From contig QANT01002270.1 in the NCBI GenBank assembly GCA_003254885.1, forward strand, positions 79,618 to 143,617: DNA of 64,000 nucleotides. Reading direction: 5' to 3'. This document shows positions 23,042 to 32,656 of the stretch, piece after piece (position 1 is the first letter of the stretch; the number at the start of each line of letters is the position of its first letter). Both the position numbers and the translations under genes were made by a program. Under the pieces are notes generated by a model. It ran no database searches. It was not told the DNA's origin and saw only the letters and a list, made by a program, of their open reading frames with translations. Source of the DNA: Purshia tridentata. Its lineage: Eukaryota > Streptophyta > Magnoliopsida > Rosales > Rosaceae.

Positions 23042-23539
23042 TCAATCATCTCCTTCACCACCACCATCACCATCACCATCACCATCATCATCATCATCAT
23101 CATCAACAACCTTACCATCTCCTTCAAACCCACCTCCCAATTCACAAATCCTCCGCCACACATCCCCAGAAACCGGCACAACCGACAGCCTCGGCTGCCT
23201 AAACAGAACAAACCCTTTCAGACCCTCCTCTCCCTTCATCTCCTTCAAGTCCACTGGCCTCCTCATCTCCCCAACCGCCTTCACATCAACCACTACATCA
23301 TCCCCCTCTTCCGAATACCATTCTCGCACAACCGACACAACACCTACTACGCGGCGGGCCTTGGCGCCCGAGTGGTAGAAGAAGCAGAGGTCGTCGAGTT
23401 TCATGGACTTGAGGTGCTTCTGGGCCTGCTTGTTCTTCACACCATCCCACTTGGTTATGCCCCCATTGGCTGCTTGGTCCTCCCATGACCACTCTCCTGC
23501 CTCTGTTTTCAGAAGCCAATACTGTTTCTCTTCTCCCAT
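23042..23539 (-). CDS. EVE-domain protein (thymocyte nuclear protein 1-like), copy 1
   Basis: Single exon, ATG at 23539, 165 aa. The EVE (PUA-like) fold fills residues 6-140: YWLLKTEAGEWSWEDQ, WDGVKNKQAQKHLKSMKLDD, LCFFYHSGAKARRVVGVVSV, VDVKAVGEMRRPV and LSVVPVSGDVWRRICELGG. EVE proteins are thought to bind modified bases in nucleic acids; the plant protein's ligand is unknown. The tail is a low-complexity Asp/Gly run written by CAT and CACCAT microsatellites. Two E2F-like sites lie about 100 bp upstream. It is a close paralogue of the gene at 26093-26623, and both follow a pseudokinase copy, so the two-gene unit was duplicated. Confidence 0.92.
   Translation of the reverse strand: MGEEKQYWLLKTEAGEWSWEDQAANGGITKWDGVKNKQAQKHLKSMKLDDLCFFYHSGAKARRVVGVVSVVREWYSEEGDDVVVDVKAVGEMRRPVDLKEMKGEEGLKGFVLFRQPRLSVVPVSGDVWRRICELGGGFEGDGKVVDDDDDDDGDGDGDGGGEGDD
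23055..23105. repeat. CACCAT/CAT microsatellite coding the acidic tail
   Basis: Hexanucleotide CACCAT repeats followed by CAT triplets. On the minus strand they code the Asp/Gly-rich C-terminus of EVE copy 1. The same place in copy 2 has a different, interrupted Asp/Glu pattern. Confidence 0.9.
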
Positions 23540-23635
23540 CGATGGAAATGAAATAAAATTTTCTTGTCTGCCTTGTTTGTTTTTTACTGGTTTGCCCCTG
23601 GAACATTGGGTTTTGTGTTGTGGTTTTTGGGTTAT

Positions 23636-23664
23636 TTGGCGGGGGAATATGGGTTTTTGGCGCC
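23636..23664 (+). promoter_or_regulatory. Two E2F-like sites upstream of EVE copy 1
   Basis: TTTGGCGG at 23636-23643 and TTTGGCGC at 23657-23664 (inside the near-palindrome TTGGCGCCAA) match the E2F core TTTSSCGS. They lie 97-125 bp upstream of the ATG at 23539. Such sites mark S-phase genes in plants. Confidence 0.55.
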
Positions 23665-23957
23665 AATTAGTTGGAACTGACGATTTTTATTGGGCTGCTA
23701 AAAACAGGGCCAGCCCGAGTCCTGCTTTATTTGTCTGGGCCATGGCATAAGCCCGAGTCCGTCTCAATGTTTTGGATGGTATAGCCCAAAATCCTTCTAC
23801 ACATTGACTTCAAGAACATATCATTTTAAAAGTACAAGACTTATAATTAATTTCCAGAATGACAAGATTAAAATAAAATTACGAAGTATTCTGAATTACA
23901 GAAGAAGATGAGAGCCTGCTGCATGTGAAATTCTATAACAAAATGTAGTGGATAAAG

Positions 23958-25465
23958 CTAGCAAGGCAAGATAGAGTTGTCAATTCGTACGAGTTCTTTG
24001 GCCACATCGATCATATCTGGCCTCACTTCAGTTTTGTCTTGGATGCATAACAATGCCAGTGCTAGGAAATCATGCAATTGCTGCTGTGCTTGCACATCTC
24101 CCCTTACCTCCTCTGACATTTTAGGATCCAAAATTGTCTGAACCTGCCCATCACAAGCCTGTAATTCCAGCATGTTTATATTCCCAGCTTTTTGTGCCGT
24201 CAAGAATACAAGTAAAAGCACCCCAAAGCTATAAACATCAGTTTTTTTCTGAAATGAAACAAGTGATCATGTAGTCAGGATCAAGGTACCCAAAAGTCCC
24301 TTTCACGTAGTCTTTAGCATGTGATTCATTAGGAGGAATGGTTATGGAGAGTGAGAAGTCTGAGAGTTTAGGAACATACATCTATCGCCCAAGAAAATGC
24401 AATTGGTTGATAGACACCTATGGATAATGGGTCTGGGAAAAGCAGTATGAAGATATGTAAGTGCATTAGCAAGTTGCTTTGCAATACGCAGCCTAATTTT
24501 CCATGGCAGCGATTCATTATCCCCAAAGCCTCCTTTCCTGTTTAGAACTCCTAGTGCTGCATATTCATGCACCACAGCTGGTACAGGCAACTCTAAGCAG
24601 CACCCCAAAAATTTCAAAGCATTCTTATGCTTACTCATCTGCGATGAAATGATAATGTCACGAATGGCCAAGGACCTAACTTCATCCACACTGGTCCATG
24701 TATCCTTAGGGAAGTATTTTTTAATGATGATTGATCGATTGTCTAGAAAACCGCTGAAAATTATGTAATCTGAATCCCTTTTTATAAGGCAAGAAGGGTC
24801 GAAGTTGTTGGTTGCCTTCATCAGCTCATCCGCAGAGTAATTGCGAATAGGATTAGATTTTCCATCACAAGAAGCAATCAAATCCTCTAATAAAATGCTT
24901 CCATTATTCAAGAATGATTTCTCTCTTTCCTCTGATCTTCTCAACCATGGAAGCAATGACAACCTGATGCAAATACAGACAACAGACACACACAATGAAA
25001 TAAAATGATGAAACAGAAATAATCTATCCCAATTCTACTAGACTTTTAGCACGCACTCCACACTTGTAACAACAAAATAATCTCTCTTGCCATTATAATA
25101 GTAAAGATATATATGTATATAACTTTATTTGCTTAATTTCACGTTTGCAAACTTCACAATTTCACATGAACTTGAAAGAGATCTACTCTAAATTTTCATA
25201 TTAATGTTAACAATAATACTATTACTGGATAATAATAATAATGGATAATAACTTTTGGCTTAAAAATTTGGATTTATCCTCTCAAAATGCTCGAGGTTGA
25301 TCAAAATTTTACATAATGGTACATTAATTTGATTGCCTTGCCTGCTTCCTTTTACACACAATCAAGTATGAACACCAAGAAACCAAAATTAAAATATCTC
25401 AAATCAGGGTCTAAAATTAAAGAAAGCTGTATAAAAACCATAACTTACAAGCCTTTGGATGACAT
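23958..25465 (-). pseudogene. ZED1-related pseudokinase, frameshifted copy C
   Basis: Exon 1 25449-25465 (ATG TCA TCC AAA GGC TT) joins exon 2 at 24963 in frame to give MSSKGLLSLLPWLRRSEER. Reading continues to HRCLSTNCIFLGD, where a 1-base change near 24380 shifts the frame to a stop at 24342. The correct frame continues as VPKLSDFSLSITIPPNESH and GTFGYLDP. It is shifted again by one extra base in the T run at about 24242-24248, after which LLLVFLTAQKAGN to IDNSILPC is open to 23958. Only two 1-base lesions separate it from a full protein, one in a homopolymer, so sequencing error is possible for that one. The catalytic loop is HRC, so it would be a pseudokinase anyway. Confidence 0.85.
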
Positions 25466-25680
25466 TGTTGTCAGTTGTTTTACTGTGTAGCACCCACTCC
25501 CCTTAGAATTGGGTTCCGATTGCACCAACTTGTAATCAGTAATTTGTTGATTTCTCCATCGAATCCACTGCAAATTTCATATGCACGCAGCAGTTTTATT
25601 TCAGTTCCTTACTTCATTTTCTTTACAGAACACGTGGATTTGAGGAGTTGACTTTTTAAGTTTATTGGTGTGCTTTGCAA

Positions 25681-25686
25681 GGTCAA
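25681..25686 (-). promoter_or_regulatory. W-box (TTGACC) upstream of pseudokinase copy C
   Basis: Minus strand reads GATCGTTGACCTTG about 216 bp upstream of the copy C ATG, matching copies A and D. The same place upstream of the intact copy B (about 20930-20945) has CACTTACCTTG and has lost the core. Confidence 0.5.
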
Positions 25687-25702
25687 CGATCAGATAACAT
25701 GA

Positions 25703-25750
25703 GCCTTTTTGAAGAATAAACAAGTAGCCTTTTTGAAGAATAAACAAGTA
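25703..25750 (+). repeat. 24-bp tandem repeat, two copies
   Basis: The unit beginning GCCTTTTTGAAGAATAAAC is present at 25703-25726 and 25727-25750, identical by eye, in the upstream flank of pseudokinase copy C. Confidence 0.9.
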
Positions 25751-25884
25751 GTGGTTCGCACAATGGCAATTGCATGGAAACTAGTATTTTCCCATTTCAT
25801 TATCAAATGCAACGTGAAAAGACATTTACATAAATGATAAAACTACTATTTTCCATAATCACTGTTCAGAAGTGTAAAAAATTA

Positions 25885-25990
25885 GGACATTGACAAAGTC
25901 ACAAACACCCACCATGCCAAAACGCCTAATATCAATCATCCCCTTCACGAATCACCACCACCACCATCATCATCAACCTTACCATCACCT
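25885..25990 (-). pseudogene. 3' end fragment of a third EVE gene copy
   Basis: Sequence here ('ttgacaaagtcacaaacacc' and the CACCAC/CAT repeat, then 'aaccttaccatcacctt') repeats the 3' end and flank of the two EVE genes at 22990-23120 and 26050-26205. It carries only the acidic-tail codons and 3' UTR, directly before the full copy 2. Confidence 0.7.
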
Positions 25991-26092
25991 TCAAATACAA
26001 TGAGATAAGACAAGTACATCAAAACTACTATTTTCTATAAACAATGTTCAACGCAGAACACTGTGACAAAATCACGTAACCCTCAAAATCAA

Positions 26093-26623
26093 TTACCAAT
26101 CATCATCCATCATCATCACCATCGCCATCAATTGATAATCATCATCAACGTTGTCCTCGTCTTCGTCATCATCCTCATCATCATCAACAACCTTACCATC
26201 ACCTTCAAACCCACCTCCCAATTCACAAATCCTCCGCCACACATCCCCGGAAACCGGCACAACCGACAGGCTCAGCTGCCGAAACAGAGCAAACCCTTTC
26301 AGACCCTCCTCTCCCTTCATCTCCTTCAAGTCCACTGGCCTCCTCATCTCCCCAACCGCCTCCACATCGACCGCACCATGATCGCCGCCTTCTGCATACC
26401 ATTTGCGCACGACGGTTACAACGCCCACGACGCGGCGGACCCTGGCGCCGGAGTGGTAGAAGAAGCAGAGGTCGTTGAGTTTCATGGACTTGAGGTGCTT
26501 CTGGGCCTGCTTGTTCTTCACACCATCCCACTTGATTAGTCCCTCATCTGCGGCTACTTGGTCCTCCCAAGACCACTCTCCCGGCTCTGTTTTCAGAAGC
26601 CAGTACTGTTTCTCTTTGCCCAT
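26093..26623 (-). CDS. EVE-domain protein (thymocyte nuclear protein 1-like), copy 2
   Basis: Single exon, ATG at 26623, 176 aa. Same EVE core as copy 1 (YWLLKTEPGEWSWEDQ, WDGVKNKQAQKHLKSMKLND, RRVVGVVTVVRKWYAEG, LSVVPVSGDVWRRICELGG). The acidic tail differs: DDDEDDDEDEDN, then an unrelated Met-rich end (LMAMVMMMDDDW) from a shifted repeat. A copy-1-like tail may have been lost through repeat slippage. The domain core is well kept, so the gene is probably functional. The ligand and substrate are unknown. Confidence 0.9.
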   Translation of the reverse strand: MGKEKQYWLLKTEPGEWSWEDQVAADEGLIKWDGVKNKQAQKHLKSMKLNDLCFFYHSGARVRRVVGVVTVVRKWYAEGGDHGAVDVEAVGEMRRPVDLKEMKGEEGLKGFALFRQLSLSVVPVSGDVWRRICELGGGFEGDGKVVDDDEDDDEDEDNVDDDYQLMAMVMMMDDDW

Positions 26624-26704
26624 TGATGGTATCTGCTTGTTTTTTTTTTTCTTCCATGATTTTCTCCTGGAATATTGGGTTTTGTGGTGTGGTTTTTAAA
26701 ATTT

Positions 26705-26716
26705 TTTGGCGGGAAA
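26705..26716 (+). promoter_or_regulatory. E2F site upstream of EVE copy 2
   Basis: TTTGGCGGGAAA is a full match to the E2F consensus, 82 bp upstream of the ATG at 26623. A second site at 26723-26734 (TTTTAGCGCCAA) corresponds to the copy 1 palindrome with one base changed. Confidence 0.6.
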
Positions 26717-26739
26717 TGTGGGTTTTAGCGCCAAGGAAT

Positions 26740-29700
26740 TGTGGGAAACTAGGATTTTTATTCTACTTGTCAAAACGACGTCACCCCTGTTTTGGGCCAT
26801 GGATTGGTCCAGCAGAATGTTATGCGTCGGTTGGTCCGTTTGTACAAAAGTCAGGGCTTAGAATACAATTTCTTGACGTTTGCTCTGCCCAAACCCAACA
26901 TGGCCAATAATGGTAGTAATGATAAATCGCATAGAAATTAGATGGAAGTGTTGGAAATTAAAATCATCTTTACTTGTTACAACTTAAATCAATAATATTA
27001 TAATATTGTCATTTTGTCAAAGTTACAATGAAGTGTTAGGTTTGCATATTTTGAATTTGGGCTATGCCTTTTGTTTTATATTTATATAATTTAGTTCATT
27101 CTTTCAAACAATTGAATCTTATAATTTAAGTGACATTCCAAGGTTGAAATCTTATCACAAACAAAATAAATTTCAACTTAAAAGAGTGAAGCAAAATGCC
27201 CAGCGATGCATTTGACAAGGCTTGAGTATTGTCTATTTGTGATAGGACCAGTCCGACCAAAACTCCATCATAAGGGTGACCTTTTTGGAAATCTAATTGT
27301 ACTTGCAAGTTGCATCCATCCCCCATCCAACGACATCCCATAAATGAATTAAGGGGTCGATCTGTATACATGATACAATCATATATATATATATATATAA
27401 ACTGCCTCCTTCAAACCTTTATTTAAATTTAAATTTGAGAAAAAAGAACGCTAAATTCATGACGACGTTGCTGACAAATTGTTCCGTTGCCCAAAACCTT
27501 GGGCGAAGAAAGTGACCTTTGGCAGTGAAATACATTTCTCTAGAACGTTCTATATCTATAGACTTCTTTTAGAGAGTTATCCTAATAGTAAAAAATTAAT
27601 GATTTCATCAAGATTTCATGGTTGAATTAGTATATCATCGACATATTATAGAATCTTCTTCCATTTAATTGTTAAGGGCGTGCCAGATATGGTAGGCGCG
27701 CAGTTGAACGTTGGCTATTGCTACGTACTCTAAAGAATGATCTATGAGTTGAATGCTAGCTATAGCCTATATACATACATACATAAATTTACATATTGCC
27801 ATTGCCAACAACAACCTTGTTGACCATTTATGGTGAAAAGTGATGACAACCTCATATATACACATGGCTGACCTTGCTGCTGCCATGCATACCACAACTG
27901 AGTAGCCCAATGCTGATCACATACATCACATTCATACGTAACGCTCAGCACACAATACCTTTAAACTCAACCAAATTGGGGTTGCCATGCGTTGGATTAT
28001 TGTATTCATGACTCCTCATAATTAATGAATTGAATAATGGATACCATTCATATATACACGTACCCTAGCTATCTAGCTAAATATTAAGGGCATTTATAAC
28101 AAGTCTCTAAGGTCAAATGAGACGTACTTATATCGATTTGGATGCATGTTACGTACATTATTGTGGAATATCTGTACTGTAGTCCACACCACGTATCGTT
28201 AAATAGATATATCAACATTTTTTTATAACACTAATACGTACAAATGACATAGACTGAAATTAGAGTTGAGAAAAAAAATATAATACTCAAGTTGGTAAGA
28301 CTATATGCATACAAATGCGTATATATACAACTCTGCTTTTATGAAAAATCAATACTAACTAGTTAGTATATGCATTGATAATATTATATATACGGTTAAT
28401 TAGATAGTCTAACTAATATATTATATTGTCAGATTGTCAATCTTAATTATTAGTTAAACGTATTATAATTTATAGTTTAGGAATGTAATTAAAATGTGAC
28501 ATGTTAAATATATAATAAGTTAGATGGCACGTATGTTGGGTAGTTGTGAAGCTCAAGTTAGTCCAAGTCTATGTACATAAGTAAAATTTTGAAATGAATC
28601 AGTACGTGAACTAGGGCAGGTTTTTGCTCTCTGTATTGTAGAGACAATATTAAGCCACAACTTTTACCCCACAAAATCATATGGTATGGGTTCCACACTT
28701 TGTAAAGTTATCTCTCTTGAATAATATATAGAAGTCAAAGCATCTTTCATGCACATAACTCAGCACATGGGTCCCAATCCAAGTATCAATATCTGGATAT
28801 GCATGCTTGCCTGCCAATATGGGCAAGTATAATGATGAAAGTCTTCTCAACATTGAGTTCGTCTTGAATAAGTAGCTGTATAGCTCATATTAATTTAATG
28901 GTGGAAAATTTATATTGGGGAAACAAAACGCCAATAATATTTGAAAGTTGAAAAAATAATTATATATCATATAGTGACTATAGGGTAAATATTTTCTCCC
29001 TAAGAAACCTTATGATCTTCAATTGATTCCATGTCTTATCAAAACACATGAACTTAAAAACACGAATAATTAACTTAATTGCTTTGCTTGTGCATGCTAC
29101 AAAGAACCTCATGATCATATCTAGCTAGCTTCCATGTCTAGATCAGTTGTCGACAATATGATTAATTGTGTCCATTCAAATTATGAGGAATATTAAGGTG
29201 CATTTCTTAAATAATTATATATATATATGTCGACAAAGAAATTTGTTTTGGTATCTTATTTCCCCATCAGCCATTTTGGAAGAGAGCAGCGGGCCAATTA
29301 CAAAACTTTTATTATTAATTGCTCCATGTGCATGCCACATGTAATTTCTGTCTAAGAACTATTTTAAAATATATAGTTCTACGTATATCATATTTATTGA
29401 TCACATTATTATTATATTTTTTATATATCTTATTTTTAAATGTACATGGTACAATTTTTAATTTATTTTTTCTTTAAATTAGTTAGGCTTAATCAATGTT
29501 AAGAACGATCGAATTTGCTAAATTATAAGAAATTTTATTTGTTGAGTCTTGTGTGTACGTAATCTATTGTCAACCTTCTTAAATTGTAAGAAAAAACACT
29601 AAAAAACAAAAGAACCAAAGGTTGAAAAATTCCACAACTAAATATATCATTTATATATGGACTATTTTATACACTGGTAGACACGAAAACTTTCTAAAAT

Positions 29701-29824
29701 AAATGAGTAAAGAATAGCAAAATCAACAAAACAAGAATCAATAAATACACATGATACATATAGATCATAAACTGATCATGAGCTAGAACAATTAATTAAA
29801 CTAATTAAAAGAGAGAAATTAATT
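26740..29824. other. Intergenic, AT-rich, no gene seen
   Basis: Three kilobases of AT-rich DNA downstream of phytosulfokine and upstream of EVE copy 2. It includes an (AT)n run near 27381-27399 and a short inverted repeat GCCCAA/TTGGGC at about 27489. Open frames at 27126-27371 and 27760-27951 (minus) show no domain, splice context or paralogue. No tRNA or miRNA hairpin recognised. Confidence 0.55.
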
Positions 29825-30210
29825 TCATGGTTTGTGCTTCTGTGTATAGATATAATCAATGTGAGCTGCAAGAGTTCTTCTCATTAGGCACTCATCTTCC
29901 CCAACTCCCTCACAGCTTTCCTCCACCATGGTCTTTTCCACTTCAACATCCTTCAACTGAAAAAACCCAAGAAAAAATATTAGAAAATTAAAACCCAGAA
30001 AATATTTTATATCACAAAGTTATTATTTAGGTTATAATATCATTAATTTAACAGCAAATATATAATAGCTAATCAATTAACTACCTCATGTTGAGCTTTC
30101 ATTGTATTTGGGTCAGAGAAAGAAGCAGACAAAGGCCGAGCTGTGGAGGTTAATGAAAGCAAGAGAAGGAGGAAGGCTACCACGCAGAGGTTGGAGAGCT
30201 TGGACGACAT
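29825..30210 (-). CDS. PSK: Phytosulfokine precursor
   Basis: Precursor of the disulfated pentapeptide hormone phytosulfokine, which promotes cell growth through PSKR receptor kinases. Exon 1 30085-30210, GT-AG intron 29957-30084, exon 2 29825-29956; 85 aa. Residues 1-24 form a signal peptide ([18 protein letters not shown]). The conserved end has Cys57, Cys65 (CEGVGEDEC), the RR pair at 68-69, then [18 protein letters not shown] (77-81) is the mature peptide and Asp76 is the residue expected to direct tyrosine sulfation. The RRTLAAH segment fits the subtilase cleavage zone. Each exon is too short to stand out as an open frame. A TATATATATAGAGC element (about 30285-30298, minus strand) is a good TATA candidate some 80 bp upstream. 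Confidence 0.96.
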
Positions 30211-32656
30211 GTTTTACAGTATACTAATGTCTGTAACACTAAAAGGGTTTAGGGCTATATATTATATGGTGTAAGAGGGACTGTATATATATATAGAGCA
30301 GCAGCAGAACATCAGAAGGGTACATGTGGAATTTTAAAAACGAGTTGGACGACTCATTTCGGCGTTATCGTTGTCTCGTTGACCATTTTAGAAATTTCCA
30401 AAAGACATTTAGCCGCAGTTATATTATTTTTATTTCTACAGGTAGCTGCAATTATATTTTATTGAGGATGAACAAATATTATATGTATCACATTTACAGA
30501 CTATATTATACGTATTTCTTTTAGTTTATCAACATATATTTGTATAAATTAAGATCATCATTTTTTAATATGCATGGTCGACTCCTTTAATTGATAAAGT
30601 GTTCTCTTTTTAATATATAGTATTTATAGTGTTAATAGTACTGTCCTGTATTTGATGTCGTCTTCCTTGCGTGTGAACAGAAAAGATCGCTGTATTTGGT
30701 GTGTACATTCAGTCACGGGCCGATAAACATACGCGTTGACAAATGCCATTAATATTTCTAAGCATCTTCCAGAATACCAAATGCATCTAGAATTTCCATC
30801 ATATATGAAAATATTCATATACTATATGAGTGACTCGTTGATCGGACTAACATAAGTTTTCAGTGATATCTTATAAGACTGTGAATCTAAATTATTGATT
30901 ATATTAATTTTTATCTAAATGGATAAGTCTAACAACATAAATATTATTATATATTATCAAATTATCAAATAAAAGAATATTATTATTTATATACGTACAT
31001 GTATATATGAGGGACTCGTCATTCAAGGACTTTGTTACAAGGGCTAATATATATATACACATATGATAATGATACAATGGCCATACATTAATCTAAGTAA
31101 TTAATTATTAAAATATTGAATTAGTTCACAATTAGCGCAAATTCTATGCAATCCGGAAACTTCCCCAGGTGAAACTGGTCGCACCCTTTGAATATGTAAA
31201 TGGGGGATCAGAGTGGGTGGGGGATTAATAAATAGGAGTAACAAGAACCTTCCATTTAACAAAGAAGACAAGATTAATTACATATTTATATATAACTGAA
31301 AAATATTTGATTCCTTACAAATTGAAGTGGGCAAACACAATTTGATATGTCCATTTAATTATTTTTTGTCGCTATAAAGTGTAATTGAGCATGTGTTAAA
31401 GTTGTGATTAACACACCTTGACTTGTAAAGAAACAAACATATAATGTGCACTATTATGATGACTCTGAGAGAACAACTTGTCAGAGAAAAATCTCAAGCA
31501 AATAAACTTATGGAGGTTTGTCTGGTCTTCTAATTTTTTCTTTTTTTCTAAAACAAAATCGTCGCATTCTAATTAAAGTGTAGACCATGCTCTTGACATT
31601 AATGATTAGTTGTTGGCTTGTTGTATGTTGGGTGGGTATGGGTGGCTTAAAAGTATAAAGAGAAAAGTAAAATATAAAGCGTGACAAATGGTAATGAAAG
31701 AAGCTTCTTAATTCTGTCATCTTTTGAAGATCTTGCAGCCTTAGGCCAAGCTGTTAGCTCACCATGCAGTACTTGTACTTCAACATCCACAGGTTTCTTC
31801 TTTTATGAACCATCAAAGTCAAATTATAACTTAGTTGTGAGTTTTTTCTAATAGTAAAACCATGAGTGCATGACAAACTGTAAACTCAGTTGTCTTTGGT
31901 TCAAACCCTCACAGATGTGAAAAATACTCTAGATTTAAACTCGTTTCATATATCATTTGTCCCAAATTCCCAATATATAGTATGAGATAGAAATCGAAAC
32001 AGAAGATGTTCTCATGTATGAGATTTGTCATTGAAATGATTGACTTTTAGCAGTTAAAAGATGTACTAATAACAGAAAATTTATGAGATTACTTGAAAGA
32101 ACTAGCAGCAAGCATGCTCTGAACAAAACAAGTGGAACTCATAAATATTGTGATCTACACAAGAGTTCATTTCTTCTTTTATAATATATATTATATTTCT
32201 AAATTTTCTTTCAATGCCACATGCAAAAAATCTGGTAATGATTGCAATTTGAGTTCAACAATTTTTTGAGCCTCAAACATCTCATTGTGTCCAATCAAGG
32301 TCCATGCATCAGCATTAAGAACAAATTGTGCATCACAATGGACAGGTCACAGCTTCTTAGTCATAGAAAGTTAAATGGTTTTATCATGGAGAAAAATAAA
32401 ACAGAAAATGAAATGAATTGCATACAAGACAAACCCAGATAATTTCTTCTTTTCATCCTAATACCATTCAATCAGAGAGTCTAATTAAATGGTTACCGGC
32501 CAAAAGCAAATCCAGTTAGCTACTTGTCCAAATAAACTTATAAAAATATATATATTATATAAAGCTCAAAGATTGTATGGATAACATATATTTTAGCGAT
32601 ATTCAAAAGACTTTAAACACAGGGGTATAAGTTAAGCGATTTGTAGGATGAAAAAA
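30211..32656. other. Intergenic between phytosulfokine and PRP40, no gene seen
   Basis: Phytosulfokine promoter at the left, PRP40 3' UTR at the right, AT-rich DNA between. Open frames at 30324-30524, 31508-31720 and 32242-32442 show no recognisable product. Confidence 0.6.

Noticed and set aside
22990-23488. Plus-strand open frames over the EVE copy 1 gene, including a His-rich one
   Set aside because: They are antisense shadows of the EVE gene and its CACCAT repeat.
27478-27506. Short hairpin GCCCAA/TTGGGC
   Set aside because: Six-base stem alone in AT-rich intergenic DNA; no terminator, miRNA or tRNA context.
27760-27951. Cys/Trp-rich 63-codon minus-strand frame as a possible secreted peptide
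   Set aside because: No signal peptide, no paralogue, and it ends in a repeated 'atacatacat' tract; taken as chance.
31885-31915. GGTTCAAACCC-like B-box suggesting a tRNA
   Set aside because: No A-box at the right distance and no cloverleaf can be formed.
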